A stretch of 64,000 bases of DNA from contig QAOA01007022.1 of NCBI GenBank assembly GCA_003255065.1, positions 1,203,590 through 1,267,589 on the forward strand. The letters run 5' to 3'. The notes below the pieces were generated by a model that had not been told where the DNA came from, did no database searches, and saw only the letters and a list, made by a program, of their open reading frames with translations. A program made the position numbers and the translations under genes. Below are positions 35,998-48,450 of this stretch, in pieces (position 1 is the first letter of the stretch; every line of letters begins with the position of its first letter). The stretch is from Cercis canadensis (Eukaryota; Streptophyta; Magnoliopsida; Fabales; Fabaceae).

Positions 35998-37548
35998 TTC
36001 TATTCCTTGTTACTGAACTTTGGGGCCTTGGTGATCATGGCCTTCTGCTCAATTGTGGTTTCAAAACAGCTCTGATCTGTGTCTCTGATTATTGAACTAA
36101 ATGCAGACGAAGCACAGCATTTAAAATTTAAGAGTTTCCATGCATCTCAAACTTGTTATTGATGATTACTGCAGGTTGTTTCTGGACTTAATCCCTATGG
36201 AACACGTGCATGCATGCCTCATTCAAACCACAAGGTAAGAGCAATATTCATTAGGAGTTACTGCTTATTGGGCTAAACAGTACTAAACAAGGTATATATC
36301 AAGGTCTAAAACCGTTTTACATCTTCAACTAATCACCAGAATGTAAATGTTTCGGGATCTTTATGGCTGCTCGCCGCCAAGACTTGTACAACTATAGTTT
36401 TCTTCTATCACATACTCTCTTCCCAGCCAAAAAACAAAAAAATTAAAGCTCTTAGAAAAAGTCTAAGAAATGATTTTATTATATCTCTTAAATGCTCAAG
36501 GATTAAAAACTTTTTCTTTTGAATTTTTAAATGGAAAAAATTTGGCTGCGCAATACAAAATTAGTAACACATTCCCTCTTAGAAACCATTTTTACTGTCT
36601 GGTATCCAGTTTTGAATCTAAAAGTTTCAAGATAGAGTATATAGCATAATCACCCGAATATCTCTTGAGGAGTAGAGAACCATTCTTTAACTTAATTTCA
36701 CTTTATAATATATTTAAATAGTTACGATGATATGTAGAAATGCTTATTCTATGAGTAAGCTATATAAAAACGTATAAGCTTGGGAGCTTCATATATACAT
36801 ATAGCTTTTCACTTTTGCCAACATAATGAGTTAATTGGTGAGTTCAAAACCATTCAGATTCGATATAACACTTTTCAAGCACTCAATAGGACAGACATGC
36901 ACACTCAGCACAGTAACAACAATATCTATTATAACACCTTTTTAATTATATGTCCCAACTCCCAAGTGCGCTATGAAATGACACTTTTAAGCGTTCATTC
37001 AAATAATCAAGCTACCAAGATGCCATGCATATAATTGCTTGAACCACTTATACTTTATTTTCTTTATATTAGTTTTTATTGGGGAGAATGTGGGATGCCT
37101 CCTCAAATCACCATCAAACTCTACAACAAGGAACATAAGAATAATTTAATCAGTGCCACTTAATTAAACAAATCCCAAAAGGGTTAAACTAACAAACAAA
37201 AGAAAGTTGAAGCATAAAATATTGGAAATGTAGCTATAGTATCCTTCGTCTTCGTTTCCTTTTAATTTGGTGCACTCAGTCCTAAATAGTTTATTAGTTT
37301 AAGACCTTCAATATTATATAATAACACCCACGAAAAGAAAAACAATTTTATGTTTGAGATTGTTGGATCTGTCCACTTAATACCCATCAGGTGCCACTCA
37401 CTACAAGCAACACTATTATTGACCCAAACAAAAACACAAACACACGCAGTCTACGAAAAAAATGCCACCGGGAAACATACATAGGTGACCTTTTCTTTTT
37501 TGCCATGATACATAGGTGAGCTTAAAAGCGTTTATTGTTTATAATTAA

Positions 37549-37990
37549 GAGTTTGTTTGGGAGTTAAAATTAGGAAGAAATGAGTAAATATATCAATCTC
37601 TTTGTTTTGAAGTTCAAGATAAAAAAAATGAGAGGAAACCAAAGGGTAACTTCAAACTCTTATATTCTTTTTTTGCCTTTATTTTTGTGTTCCTCTAATT
37701 TGAGGGGTTTGAAGAGGAAAGAGAAGTAATTTACTATTATACCTCTATTTATTTTTTTTAAATTATTTTTCAAACACTATTTAGATAATATTATTAAATT
37801 TTATATTAAATATATTTACTTTATAAATAAAGGATAAACTTGTAAAATTATAAACTTTTATTTCTTTTCCTCTCCCCTTGTTTATTTTAATCATTCAAAT
37901 AAGAAAAAGAAAAACCTCTCTCTTTCCTTTCCTCTCATTTTCCTCTTCTCTCTTCTCTTTTCCTCTCACTTCAAATTCTCAAACAGACTC
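37549..37990. mobile_element. Tourist-like MITE with TAA target duplication
   Basis: The 442-base element starts GAGTTTGTTTGGGAG and ends CTCAAACAGACTC (reverse complement GAGTCTGTTTGAG), giving terminal inverted repeats with few mismatches. TAA flanks both ends (37546-37548 and 37991-37993). The inner parts are AG-rich on the left and CT-rich on the right, so the arms pair beyond the ends. No coding capacity. Ends and target duplication fit PIF/Harbinger MITEs. Confidence 0.75.
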
Positions 37991-39103
37991 TAAAAGTGTA
38001 GAGTATAAAGGTAGAGGCAGAAAAGGGCTTGGGAATTGAGAACCCTAGATGATAATGGAATAATGGATTAGATACGATGAGTTAAATTATCCTATCCCTA
38101 TGTAATCCTAATGTCCACTTCGACACCCAAAAGTGAGTGTCGGTTAGTGTATTCCTGAAACTTTGAAAAAGGGGAATGCACTTTTGTTATGGGGCAGGCA
38201 CATAATTAGCATGAGTATTAGCTTTTTTTAATATACAAGAAGTGGCTTGTCTTTTTGCCTTGCATCATGGTTTGGTACAAATAATCAAATTATGAAAGGC
38301 TTTTTGGCTTTTGGCCTATATTAACCAGTGTTGTAAGGACAGCTTTTTAAATGGAAATTCAGGGCCAACATGAGGAAGCCACTGTTTGTGCCCAATCACT
38401 TCCTAGTCAAACAGACCCAACCAAAAAAGAAAAAATCCGTATGTGTACAGTGTACCTATATTATAATTAGTTTTATGATCCATGTCGGTCTAAAAAATCA
38501 CAATGAGACAACAATTGCTGACAATAAATTATAGATTTAAATCAAAATTATTTTCTAATATTATTTTAATAGTTTAAACTTTTAAGATGATTGGTTGTTA
38601 ACATAGTAATAGGTAAGTATTCTTATAATTAGCATTAGTTAATCAATCATAAAATATTCATATTCAAATTTTATTGAAATTAAGTAAAATGAAATTATGA
38701 AATAAATTATCTTATATTATATAACTTTCAAATAAAAAATAAATAGTAGTAAATAAATAAGAGAGATATATTTATATGCATTATTCTGCATTTTCTTCTC
38801 TGTGATAAGATCAATATTAACATGCTCTCTCTCTCTTAGAAGTTAGAAATTGTGTTTTCACTTTATTTTAACGGGTTTTATAAACAAAAATCTTAATACG
38901 ATTTAGAATTAGACCCAAACCTTCAAAATAAAATAAAAAATTCATAATATATTCAACTTAGAAAACAACTTCATAAATAATAATAAGGCCATTACATTAA
39001 ACTCATGATAAAAACTCGTACAAATAGTATATAAGATAATTGTAACTAATAAATAACATAAGTACACACAACACAATATAATTTTTTTGATACTTTTGAC
39101 TAC

Positions 39104-39170
39104 GATTCTAGATTCGAACACAGAACTTATAAATTCTAAAGACAATCTCAATATCACTTAACTACAAACT
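39104..39170 (-). mobile_element. SINE-like dispersed repeat, copy 2
   Basis: About 80 percent identical by eye to 23142-23210 in the same orientation, sharing GATTCGAA, the AATCTCA block and CACTxAACTACAAACT. On the minus strand it carries the same A-box-like and B-box-like motifs. Confidence 0.45.
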
Positions 39171-39180
39171 GTCTGGTCAG

Positions 39181-39257
39181 CACAACATAATTGATTGAAG
39201 AATCTTTTAAAAGAAGTTNCACATCATAATTGATTGAAGAATCTTTTAAAAGAAGTT
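39181..39257. repeat. 38-base direct repeat around an N at 39219
   Basis: 39181-39218 and 39220-39257 differ at one base (CACAACATAATTG versus CACATCATAATTG) and meet at the N. Probably an unmerged contig overlap. Non-coding. Confidence 0.9.
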
Positions 39258-41110
39258 AAGATTAAGGATTTTTCATTCTTTCATATTTTTTAATTAAAAA
39301 ATTTAACTCTATTTATTTAATAATAAAAATAGGTAAATAGCAAATAACAAAAGAGCATTTATAGCAATAGCTTTGCACTAAATGCATGCTTGACAAGGAC
39401 ACTAAAAAAACCCAAAGAGCAATAGAAAATGAAATTCAAAATTGAACCACCTCCTTCATGCACTTAACAGAAATGGGCCCAACATAGTGGGGCTTCATTG
39501 GATTATTGAGGCACAGTATTCTTCAACCTTTTCTTCCAACATCTGTTATGGTCGGATCAACAAGACAAGCAACATACTTTTGTTTCGTGTAATGTTATTC
39601 TTTTACGATGAAAACACTCTTAATGAACTTCACAAATTTATATTTTTTCTCATCATTAATTTTATATATTTTTTAACTAATTTAATTAATACCTAATTTT
39701 TTTTCTTCTCTGAATGCACTATATTAACATAAAGAGTGTGTCCTAAAAAAAACTTAATCTCGATGTTCTACCGTTAAAACAAAATAATAATAATTTATAT
39801 GTTTTTATTTTTCATTCTTCAATTTCAATTTATTAATCTTTCAAAGTGCGGTTACGATTGTGATTGTAAGTCGTGTAAGAACTAGGGCAGCAAGTCAAGG
39901 TGGACCTAGTTTCCCACATTATTATAATTTATAAGCTTGGCTCCTTAGCCAGAAAAAAAAAAAAATAGGGAAAATGGTTCCCATCTCTTTAAAAGATATA
40001 TTGTTGTTACTAATTTTACAATGATAATATGCTTAGCACTTAAATTTTACCATTATCCATCATTTTAGGAGTTAGAATAGTGTTTAATGATGAAATTGTT
40101 ATCATTGTGAAAACTAATTGCTCATGCATATACCAAAAAGTTACTATAAAACGTTCACATTTGATAAGTAATTCCTTTGTTTAAGCTTTGGTTATGTCTT
40201 CTTGGGTACCAACAGAATATTTTGAAGGTGGCATGCAAAAATTTGTTGAGGGGATCAAGCATTTTCATCAACAATAATGTAGTTTTAATATTTTAGGAGA
40301 CTACAAATATTCACATTTTGGTGGCGTAAGCCATAATTTTAATATTTAATACTCTATATAGATTTTAGGTTTAAATTTCTATATGTTAAAAAATAATAAT
40401 AGTTATACATAATAATTGAATAAAAACACAATCTTATATACACATATCTTTCAAGCGTGATTAATTTTGATTAAATTTGTTAATTATTAGCCTAAATTAC
40501 ATAATCTCATTTTTTTTAAAAAAAAAAGGAATTAAACTATCTTTCTCTTGATATACAAGTAATCATCATTAATTGTGTCGATATATAAAAAAAAAATAAA
40601 AATGAAAAGAAGTCATTAACCCCGTAATCAAAACAAATCTTGTGCAAAAATCATATTTTTCACCTTCATAGGCTGATCTTGGCAGTTGGCACAAATGTAA
40701 TTTTCTGTGACTAAAATCTGTGGCAATTATTACAGAATCTCCCTTTGAAATATTCCTATTATACTTTTGACATTCCTATTTATAATTAGACAATCTATTC
40801 AATGCGTACATTCACCAGTGGCAGAAGATATATTCCTTGAATCCTTTCCGTTGCATGAATCACTTTGCCAATTCCTTATATTGCAAGTAAAGATCAATTA
40901 TGCATGCAACTAATTAATTAAACCATAAAACAAATATCAAGGTTACTTGTGTAATTTCAACATAATTTCCTTAATTTCTTTCAAGGTCCTTAAAACAATT
41001 TAGGCAAGTGTCCCGTGATTAAAAAAGGAAAAGAATTATGTGAGTTCCAAAAGGAAGAAAAAAAGAAATGAAAAAAATGCACCTGAAATAACCAAAAAAG
41101 CCAGATTGCC

Positions 41111-41117
41111 TATAAAT
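41111..41117 (+). promoter_or_regulatory. TATA box, probable TPP promoter
   Basis: TATAAAT preceded by GCC and followed about 25 bases later by a CT-rich leader (TTTCTCTCTCTATATCTTCTCTC). This is the only convincing plus-strand promoter between 35 kb and the phosphatase gene. Assignment to that gene requires the leader intron described next. Confidence 0.5.
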
Positions 41118-41363
41118 GACCCTTCCTCCTTCCTCGTTTCCTCTCTGCTTTTGAGTTTCTCTCTCTATATCTTCTCTCAGTCTCTTGTGTGTGATCACAG
41201 TCACACACAGCTTTGATCGAGTTCGTGTCCTGAAATCTTCAAGTGCTGAAATCGTTGCTATCAATCTCGGTTTCTGACCACACTCTTCCTCATTAATTGT
41301 GAGCTTCCTTCTCTTATATATATATATCCCTTTATCTCAGTGTGTGTTTTACGTATGAAATTG

Positions 41364-41365
<2 letters not shown>

Positions 41366-41398
<33 letters not shown>
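41366..41398. repeat. (TA)n microsatellite in the presumed TPP leader intron
   Basis: An uninterrupted run of about sixteen TA/AT units just after the presumed leader exon. Likely polymorphic in length. Confidence 0.9.
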
Positions 41399-41403
<5 letters not shown>

Positions 41404-42797
41404 TTGCATAAATTTTGTATCTTTCACTGAAGCAATTAATTAATTAGTAATAGATATTAGAGGCCAACCAAAAAGGAGTGATCTTTCTTCAAATTTGTGT
41501 TGTTTTTGCTGGTATAATCGCTTGTTGCTTATGTCTTCCGGTAAAAGAAGGAACCTCTATATGGAATGGCGGTTTTGGGTGGCTAGGTGAGAAATAAATT
41601 CATATTGCTGTCAGAAAAACCGCTAACGTTAATTCCGTTATTCTTAGGGAAGTGACTATAGGGAGGGTAAAGGCGGTGTTTTGCGCGGAACGCTGATAGC
41701 CCATAATGCTGGCTGGCATGGGTAGGAACTAGGAAGTAGGATTCCGTGGTGGTCAATGCCACTGTTCAAGCCATGGACAGATGGACTGCGTTTTTTTCCC
41801 TCCCTCCTCAACCTCTCTCTCTTTCTCTCTCTTTTTCCAAATAAAGTTTTTTGTTGGTAAAAGCAAATAAAATTTTCTTATAGGCTTTACATATTATAAT
41901 TTATAACAAGATTTCTTTTTTATTTTATTACATGACAGTAAAAATATTCGAATCTTTGATCTAATTAAAAATTTTAATATAATATTTTAGTTTTAAAAAA
42001 GTTGTCGAAACTATATAAATATATGTCAAGGAATTGTTATTGTGACTTAAACCTGAAATTGCTACCCAATTTTCCACCCATCCCAACCACTTGAGTTAGG
42101 CTCAAGTGACATAAAAAATGTAATAGCCTCTCACATTTTGTTCATGGACTTGTTTCTTTGAATTCTAATTAATGTATTTACGATGGATGCATGAGTGGTA
42201 TTAATTTGATTTAATTCATAATCTCTGTATTCGGTATATATAATATATAATTAAAAGACATTGGAGAGTTTAGGAATACTACTTATTTACTAGAGCATAA
42301 CAAGTTTTCTTATTTAGAGTGTATACGGTGATAGAGGTTTTGGATCTACTACTTTTGGTAGGTATTGAACATTTATAAATAAATGTAATTAGATAAAGGA
42401 AATTAGATGGGTATTGAAGAAATAGGAATTTGAACTTAGACCAATGAAATTATGATCAATTAAACCAGTGTGCTATGCTACCATTTAAAAATATGATACC
42501 ACCATACCAACTACATTAAATGTCCATTTTGTCATGCTTGCACTGTTATATATAGCCAAAAAAATAAGTCTCAGCATATCCACCTGCTAGTCCATTAAGA
42601 AATTATTCGATTGAAGTATTACCATATTACCCTTATACCTTATAATATATTGTGAAATGTAAAAATCTGATCAATTATAAATGAAAAATTTTCACATAAA
42701 AAAAAATATAGGGTGAATTTCATTTATAAAATTATTCCTTGGAGGAGTGGCCGATATGAACATGCTGTGTTAACAACTAACAAGACAGAAGTTATAT

Positions 42798-42821
42798 ACA
42801 TATATATATATATATATATAT
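42798..42821. repeat. (TA)n microsatellite
   Basis: About eleven TA units inside the presumed TPP leader intron. Confidence 0.85.
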
Positions 42822-43181
42822 CATAGAATATCACATAATTATTTATTACATAAGATAATATATTTTATTAGGAAATACTTTAAGGGTAATTGATCTTTCA
42901 ATAAAGAAGCTTATAATGTTTTTATTTTCCTCCTCTAGTGGAAATCATAGTCATTGTGTAGATTATAAGGTCTTATTCAGAACTTCACATCAATTGCACT
43001 TTAGGGTCTAGATGTTATATTTCCTTTTCTATTTTTTCTTTTCTGGTTTTTGTCATGTTTCTTTTTCTTCTGCCCTTCACGGTCATCTGTTTTTGCAAAA
43101 CCTTTCTTAAAATGAGAAGTTTTTCTGCTCCATCGCAATTTATGTTACTCTTATTCTATATATATAGTTCACCTCATTCAT

Positions 43182-43276
43182 GTGAATAGAATTTAATTAA
43201 ATATTAGATTTTTAAATTGAAGTATCAANGTGAATATAATTTAATTAAATATTAGATTTTCAAATTGAAGTATCAA
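43182..43276. repeat. 47-base direct repeat around an N at 43229
   Basis: 43182-43228 and 43230-43276 are the same sequence with two substitutions and meet at the N. Probably an unmerged contig overlap in the presumed TPP leader intron. Confidence 0.9.
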
Positions 43277-43577
43277 ACTATCAATGATGCTTTTCAGTCC
43301 TCTTATGAGTAAAGAATTCGTGTGTGGAATGATATATTTCTAAATAACTATTTTTTTTTATATATAAGTAATGGAGGTTTTTTTTAGATACTTTTAATAT
43401 TTATGTGGTATGTTATATCATATGGGAGTAATTAATGTGTGAATGACATGTATACAAGTCAACTATTTTTAAATTTGTTTGAAAAAATAAGAAATTATAT
43501 TTTATATTTAATAAAAAATAAAAATTACGTATGCTTACCACGTTAGTAGTATGACATATCCATGTGATATCATAGTA

Positions 43578-43862
43578 GTATGTATATATTAATTGCACTA
43601 CAAATTAAGGTTTTCTTTTTTCTAGTATTGATTCCTCCAATAATAATATTTAAGATTAAATTATAGTCAATTTGTGCTCAAACTTCAGAGGCAAATTGCT
43701 CTGGAAACTANCTAGGAACCCAGCTATATGTATGTATATATTAATTGCACTACAAATTAAGGTTTTCTTTTTTCTAGTATTGATTCCTCCAATAATAATA
43801 TTTAAGATTAAATTATAGTCAATTTGTGCTCAAACTTCAGAGGCAAATTGCTCTGGAAACTA
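43578..43862. repeat. 133-base direct repeat around an N at 43711
   Basis: 43578-43710 and 43730-43862 match along their whole length (GTATGTATATATTAATTGC... to ...CTGGAAACTA). Between them lie the N and 18 unique bases (CTAGGAACCCAGCTATAT). Probably an overlap of contig ends; the 18 bases may be a low-quality end. Confidence 0.9.
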
Positions 43863-44396
43863 CGTTATCTAAATCTCTCAGCTTTAATTGAGGCTATGTA
43901 CAATAAGTTTGTGGCCACAAGAAGAACATGGGTTTTTTTTCCATTGAATTCTAAGTTCATGTGGAAACTGAATTTAAGAATGTGACTGTTTGACTTTCAG
44001 ATAGGGAACTTCTTTTTCCTCGAAAAAAGGATAAGGGCTTCACGTGCTTTCACTTTCTTTGCTTCTCATGAACAATACTCAAGTGGTCAAATTACAATTT
44101 TATAGCCAAAAGGCAACCGTTGGAAACAAAGGGTTTGTGAACTTTTTTTGCATGCTTCCCTTTAACGGTCAACTAACGACACAAACTGTTTCTAACTGTC
44201 TCGTGTTGCTTTGTTTTGTGTTTATTCAGAATATATAATTGGCTAGCCCTTGTGTACGTAAGTCAGTTTAATCACAAATATATTGCTTGGATATAAGAAA
44301 TTAAGACTTGGTTTTCATCATTCTCTATCTCACAAACACTAAGAATTGCAGGTGGCAATTAGAGTTAAGTCTCTGCAAGATTTGATCAACTCAGCA

Positions 44397-46678
44397 ATGG
44401 GGTACATAGAACAAACTTTGGCAGCTTCGAACATGGAAGCAATCCCAGAAGCAAAATTGAATGAGAACGGAGAGCCAATTCTCTATGCTTATTATTCCTG
44501 GCTTGTAAGCTCAAAACTGGCACTTGGTGACTTTTACCTTTTCCTTTAATACCCTTAAATTTAATGGGACTTGAATTAAGATACATCTTCGACCAATTAT
44601 GCTTTGGTATGGTCTATTTGAATCCCTTTTACTTGCACGTTGCTCATATTGATTAATTAGTCTTGGCGTCTCTCTGTGGTTCTTTATCTTGATTACTTGA
44701 GGGGAAACTAACCTTTGACGTTGTGTGTTGTGTGGCTGACAGAAAGAGCATCCCTCTGCCTTGGAGCATTTTGAGGAAATGATGAGCAACGCAGAAGGGA
44801 AAGAGATTGTGGTGTTTTTGGACTATGATGGAACACTCTCGCCGATTGTAGATGACCCTGATCAGGCTCACATGAGTGATGCTGTAAGTGTTTTCAATAT
44901 ATATGTATATAGCAATTCACACTTAAGTGATGGTTGTAACTCTCTAGGTTCACTTCTAGCTATTTCCGTTGTTCTCATTTCCTCTAAAACATGCAATGTA
45001 TAGTAATCTCTGTAGGGGTCTAGCTAATTGATTGATACATTTGCAAATTGTAGATGCGCGAAGCAGTAAGCCAAATTGCTCATTATTTTAAAACTGCCAT
45101 TGTTAGTGGAAGGAGCCGCAACAAGGTAATTGAGTCACACAGTAATAATTGAAGTAGGTGAAGATTCCGTTTTGATTCCTGCCTCTTTTACACTAGCTTT
45201 TTTGGCCTTTAGGTGATTGAATTTGTTAAGCTGGAGGATGTCTATTATGCTGGAAGTCATGGGATGGATATATATACCCCATTTGGGTCTTCAAAATATG
45301 GAGACGAGAAGAACCAGACAAAGATCACTGATGAAAAGGTTTGTTGAGTTTTTCCCTTTTTGTGCTTGACTTGTGTTCACTGTTTGGCAAACAGCATATC
45401 AGAATTAACAAGTTGAATTGCCTTACAAAATGATGCTTATGTATGCTATATATCTCTTGAAAAGTAACAAGATTTTATCTTTGCAGGGCAATGAACTAAT
45501 TCACTTTCATCCTGCAAGTGGATATTCGCTTGAGATCAAGAAGGTAATTCCTTAATTTATTGTTTATATAATGAACAAGCTAGTTCCTTTGGCTTGGACT
45601 CACTAAATTTTTAGATAGATTTGCTCAATTTGAGACTACTACTCTAGTTTCAGGAAGCAAAAGAGGATTGACTCTTCATCTATGTTTCTTGCAGATACTT
45701 GAGGATTTGAAAGGAAAAACCAAAAGCATCAACGGCTCCATGGTAGAAGATAATAATTTTAGTATCAGTGTACACTACCGGCGAGTGAAGAATGAAGAGG
45801 TAACTAATAACATTTCACACGAGATTTACAGATAAACAAAACCAATGCAAAATATGAGACACTTGAAGTTAGAGAAACTAACGTTGCTTCTCAAAATATA
45901 GGATGTTGGCATCCTCAAACAGATGGTGCTGTCCACTATGAAAGCTTACCCTGATTTTCTCATATCAGGAGGAAAAGAGGTACAATAATTGTTCCCTTTA
46001 GTCTTGTATATGTTCATTTTCTATGTTCTTAGAGAGCAAAACAATAGATACATAAAAGTGGTTGGAGTCATTAGCTTTGATTAGGAATTATCTTAATTCA
46101 AAAGCAAATTGAAAATCATTGGTCAGGTTATGGAGATACGCCCGAATGTTAAGTGGGATAAAGGTCATGCTTTGAAGTATTTGCTTGACGCTCTTAGCTC
46201 TAGCACCTATGAAAATGTTCTGCCTATGTACATTGGGGATGACAGAACTGATGAAGATGCTTTTAAGGTATGATTTGGTCACAAAATTGCCCACATATCA
46301 GCAGATAGTGTTGGAAAACAATATATATATGCTTGATTATTGTTTGTTTTATTTTTCAATCTTCTTTTCTTAATAGCCTAATTAGGAAACTGAGGTATGT
46401 TAACTAACTAGAGTGTCTCTATTCTACTCTATGCTTTTGTTGCAGCACAATGGCTAGAAAACAGATGCTATATTAATTAAAGCTTGCGTTGATGGGGTTT
46501 TGTATCTGCATTCTTGCAGGCTATAGGAGAAATTGGACAAGGTTTTCCAATCATCGTTTCTTCGATTGCCAAGGAGACCAAAGCTTCATATTCTCTGCGA
46601 GACCCACCTGAAGTGATGTCTTTCTTGTTACTTCTAGCGAAGTGGAAGAAGAGCTCCTTAGGGAAAGCTAACAAGTAA
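44397..46678 (+). CDS. TPP: trehalose-6-phosphate phosphatase
   Basis: Removes phosphate from trehalose-6-phosphate, a sugar-status signal in plants, giving trehalose. Coding exons: 44397-44504, 44743-44883, 45054-45125, 45213-45338, 45487-45543, 45695-45799, 45902-45979, 46127-46267, 46520-46678; 987 nt, 328 aa, every intron in phase 0. HAD-superfamily motifs: [10 protein letters not shown] with nucleophile Asp63 and acid/base Asp65, [10 protein letters not shown] near 100, HYRRV near 190, and [12 protein letters not shown] near 264-275 (magnesium site). Substrate-cap segments such as [10 protein letters not shown] are present. Plant TPPs are usually about 370-385 aa; here the N-terminal extension before [17 protein letters not shown] is short. 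The exon opens at 44352 with no in-frame ATG before 44397, so that ATG is used. The true start could lie on an upstream exon I could not find. The catalytic domain is complete. Confidence 0.9.
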
Positions 46679-48450
46679 CAACCTTGACTTGAGTCTAACT
46701 TGTAGGGGAAAGGGAAAGTTATAGGTGAATATTGGGCTAGTTTGCTCTTGTTTTTGGATTTTGACAAATTAGCCTTCTTTTTGTAGTGAGACAAATGTCT
46801 CTAGTTTGACAGATGAAGATGGTATAAATTGGTAGGCATTTTACTTTTTACAGGAGCAGACATAAATAGGAAGGTTTTAGAACACAGTTTTTTGGTATTG
46901 GATTTTTTTATTTTTTTGAGTCCAAAGAAGCAAAGAGGTTGTCTTAGGCATACAACCATTCTTTTTTAGTTACAAATTTTTATGAAGACCGATTCCTGTT
47001 TGGCTTTTTTCCTTATCCTTTTGAAGTTTCATTTATGAAGTAGATATTTGGGAACACTGCATGAGAGTGAGATTGTGCGATCACTGAAGCAAGTGATGTT
47101 GGTAAGTAAAGGGAAAAGAAGACGCAAGACAGGATTTTATTGTCAAGAACTAATTGATTTTATATCTAATAGGCCTTAACACGTAGAAGCACATGTTCAC
47201 TTATATCATGTGTTAAAATTTTAATTTAATTGAAAAAGTTGAGATAAAAAGATTTGATTTCCTAATTATTTGATAAAAAAAGCTATGATACTATATCAAA
47301 AATAAATTCAACATAAAAATTTAAATTGTTAGATAAAGACTAAATAATAATTTTATATTTAACAAATATAATTTCTCTAACAAAAATTACATAAATGACA
47401 CTAAAAGTAGCGTTAGTAGTCTTACACATGCACAAATACTAATATCTTTAGATTTATATAGAACTCATTTCAACTTTTTTAATATCACTTGAATTTTTTT
47501 ATACCTCTATATATTCATTCAATCGTCACTTCTCCTCTTTTAGACTAAAGCTGTAGTTCAGCATCAAGTTACTCAAACGTCACTGGCTTTAAACAAGTAT
47601 AATGCTTTGTTTGGTTGGAGAGGAAAGAAAATGAAGAGAAGAGAAAAGTATAGGAAAATTATTTTCTCTCCTCATGTTTAGATGAAAAGAAAGAAAACAT
47701 GAAGATAAATTTTTTTTCTCTAGTTTGATTGGGTAGTAAGGGGAAGGGAAAACAAAAGTTTTTAATCTATAATAACAAAAGTATGTTGATAACTTTTTAT
47801 TAATGATTTAATATGTCATTATTCAGCAAAATTGAAGAGATTAATTTTGGATAGAACCTATGTTTTTGTTCTTTCCATTTTTCCATCTCTCCTATTTTCT
47901 CTGGACAACCAAACATATAAAAATCTATTATTACCCCTATTTCCCACCTTCTATTTTCTTTCCCCCCAATTTTCATTATATCCAAACACACGGTAAATTT
48001 GTGCTCAAGTTCTTATTTATGAACATAAGCTTATATTAATATATATTTTATATAAATATGTGATAAAAATATACAAATATGTGTATATTATAATAAAATC
48101 ACTATAAAAAGATATGATTTTATCACATATTTCAGTTTAAATAATACTTTATTTTTAAACGAATTTACAACCCTAAGTATTGTAGGCGAGTGATTAACAC
48201 TCAAACCAAAACCAAGGATTTCAAATTGTCAAAACCCACATACCAATAAAAAAAATCCTTAAACCCTATCTTCATTTTTTATTTTTTTTAAAAAGCAAAA
48301 CCACCCTTAAACCCTAATAAATCTTTCCCTTGCGCTCGTCCCACAAAATTCTCCGGCTTTAAAACCTCAGCCATTGCCCCTTTTCTTCTCCGTCACAACT
48401 CACAAGCCTCAGCCAGCAGGTAAGGTAACTGTAGATTCTGAGATTCTGCT
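46679..48450. promoter_or_regulatory. TPP 3' flank, MITE and helicase promoter
   Basis: Carries the TPP 3' UTR, a MITE at 47603-47993 and the promoter of the helicase gene. Just upstream of the latter is AAACCCTAA (48309-48317), a telo-box often found in promoters of plant genes for ribosome and RNA-metabolism proteins, with a partial one (AAACCCTA) near 48261. No other gene seen. Confidence 0.55.
47603..47993. mobile_element. Tourist-like MITE with TAA target duplication
   Basis: The 391-base element starts TGCTTTGTTTGGTTGG and ends ATATCCAAACACACGG (reverse complement CCGTGTGTTTGGATAT), sharing the GTTTGG core of the repeat ends. TAA flanks both sides (47600-47602 and 47994-47996). The left arm is AG-rich and the right arm CT-rich, as in the element at 37549. 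No coding capacity. Confidence 0.6.

Larger units (their letters stand above)
33529..41100. other. gene-poor AT-rich spacer
   Basis: No gene recognised over about 7.5 kb. It contains a possible small exon at 33689-33758, a (TA)n run ending in an N at 34801, a Helitron-like 3' end at 34976-35004, a (TA)n run at about 35974-35997, an exon-like segment at 36175-36234, a Tourist-like MITE at 37549-37990, a SINE-like repeat near 39104 and an N-flanking repeat at 39181-39257. The remaining open frames are short, AT-driven and look random. Confidence 0.5.
41140..44351 (+). other. probable 5' leader exon and long leader intron of TPP
   Basis: A CT-rich untranslated-looking stretch from about 41140 ends at a donor-like GTGAGC near 41299. 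The next plus-strand acceptor with coding sequence behind it is TTGCAG at 44346-44351. This implies a leader intron of about 3 kb. It contains a long (TA)n run, a second (TA)n run, two N-flanking duplications and a GC-richer patch at about 41640-41790 of unknown nature. Leader structure is inferred. Confidence 0.4.
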
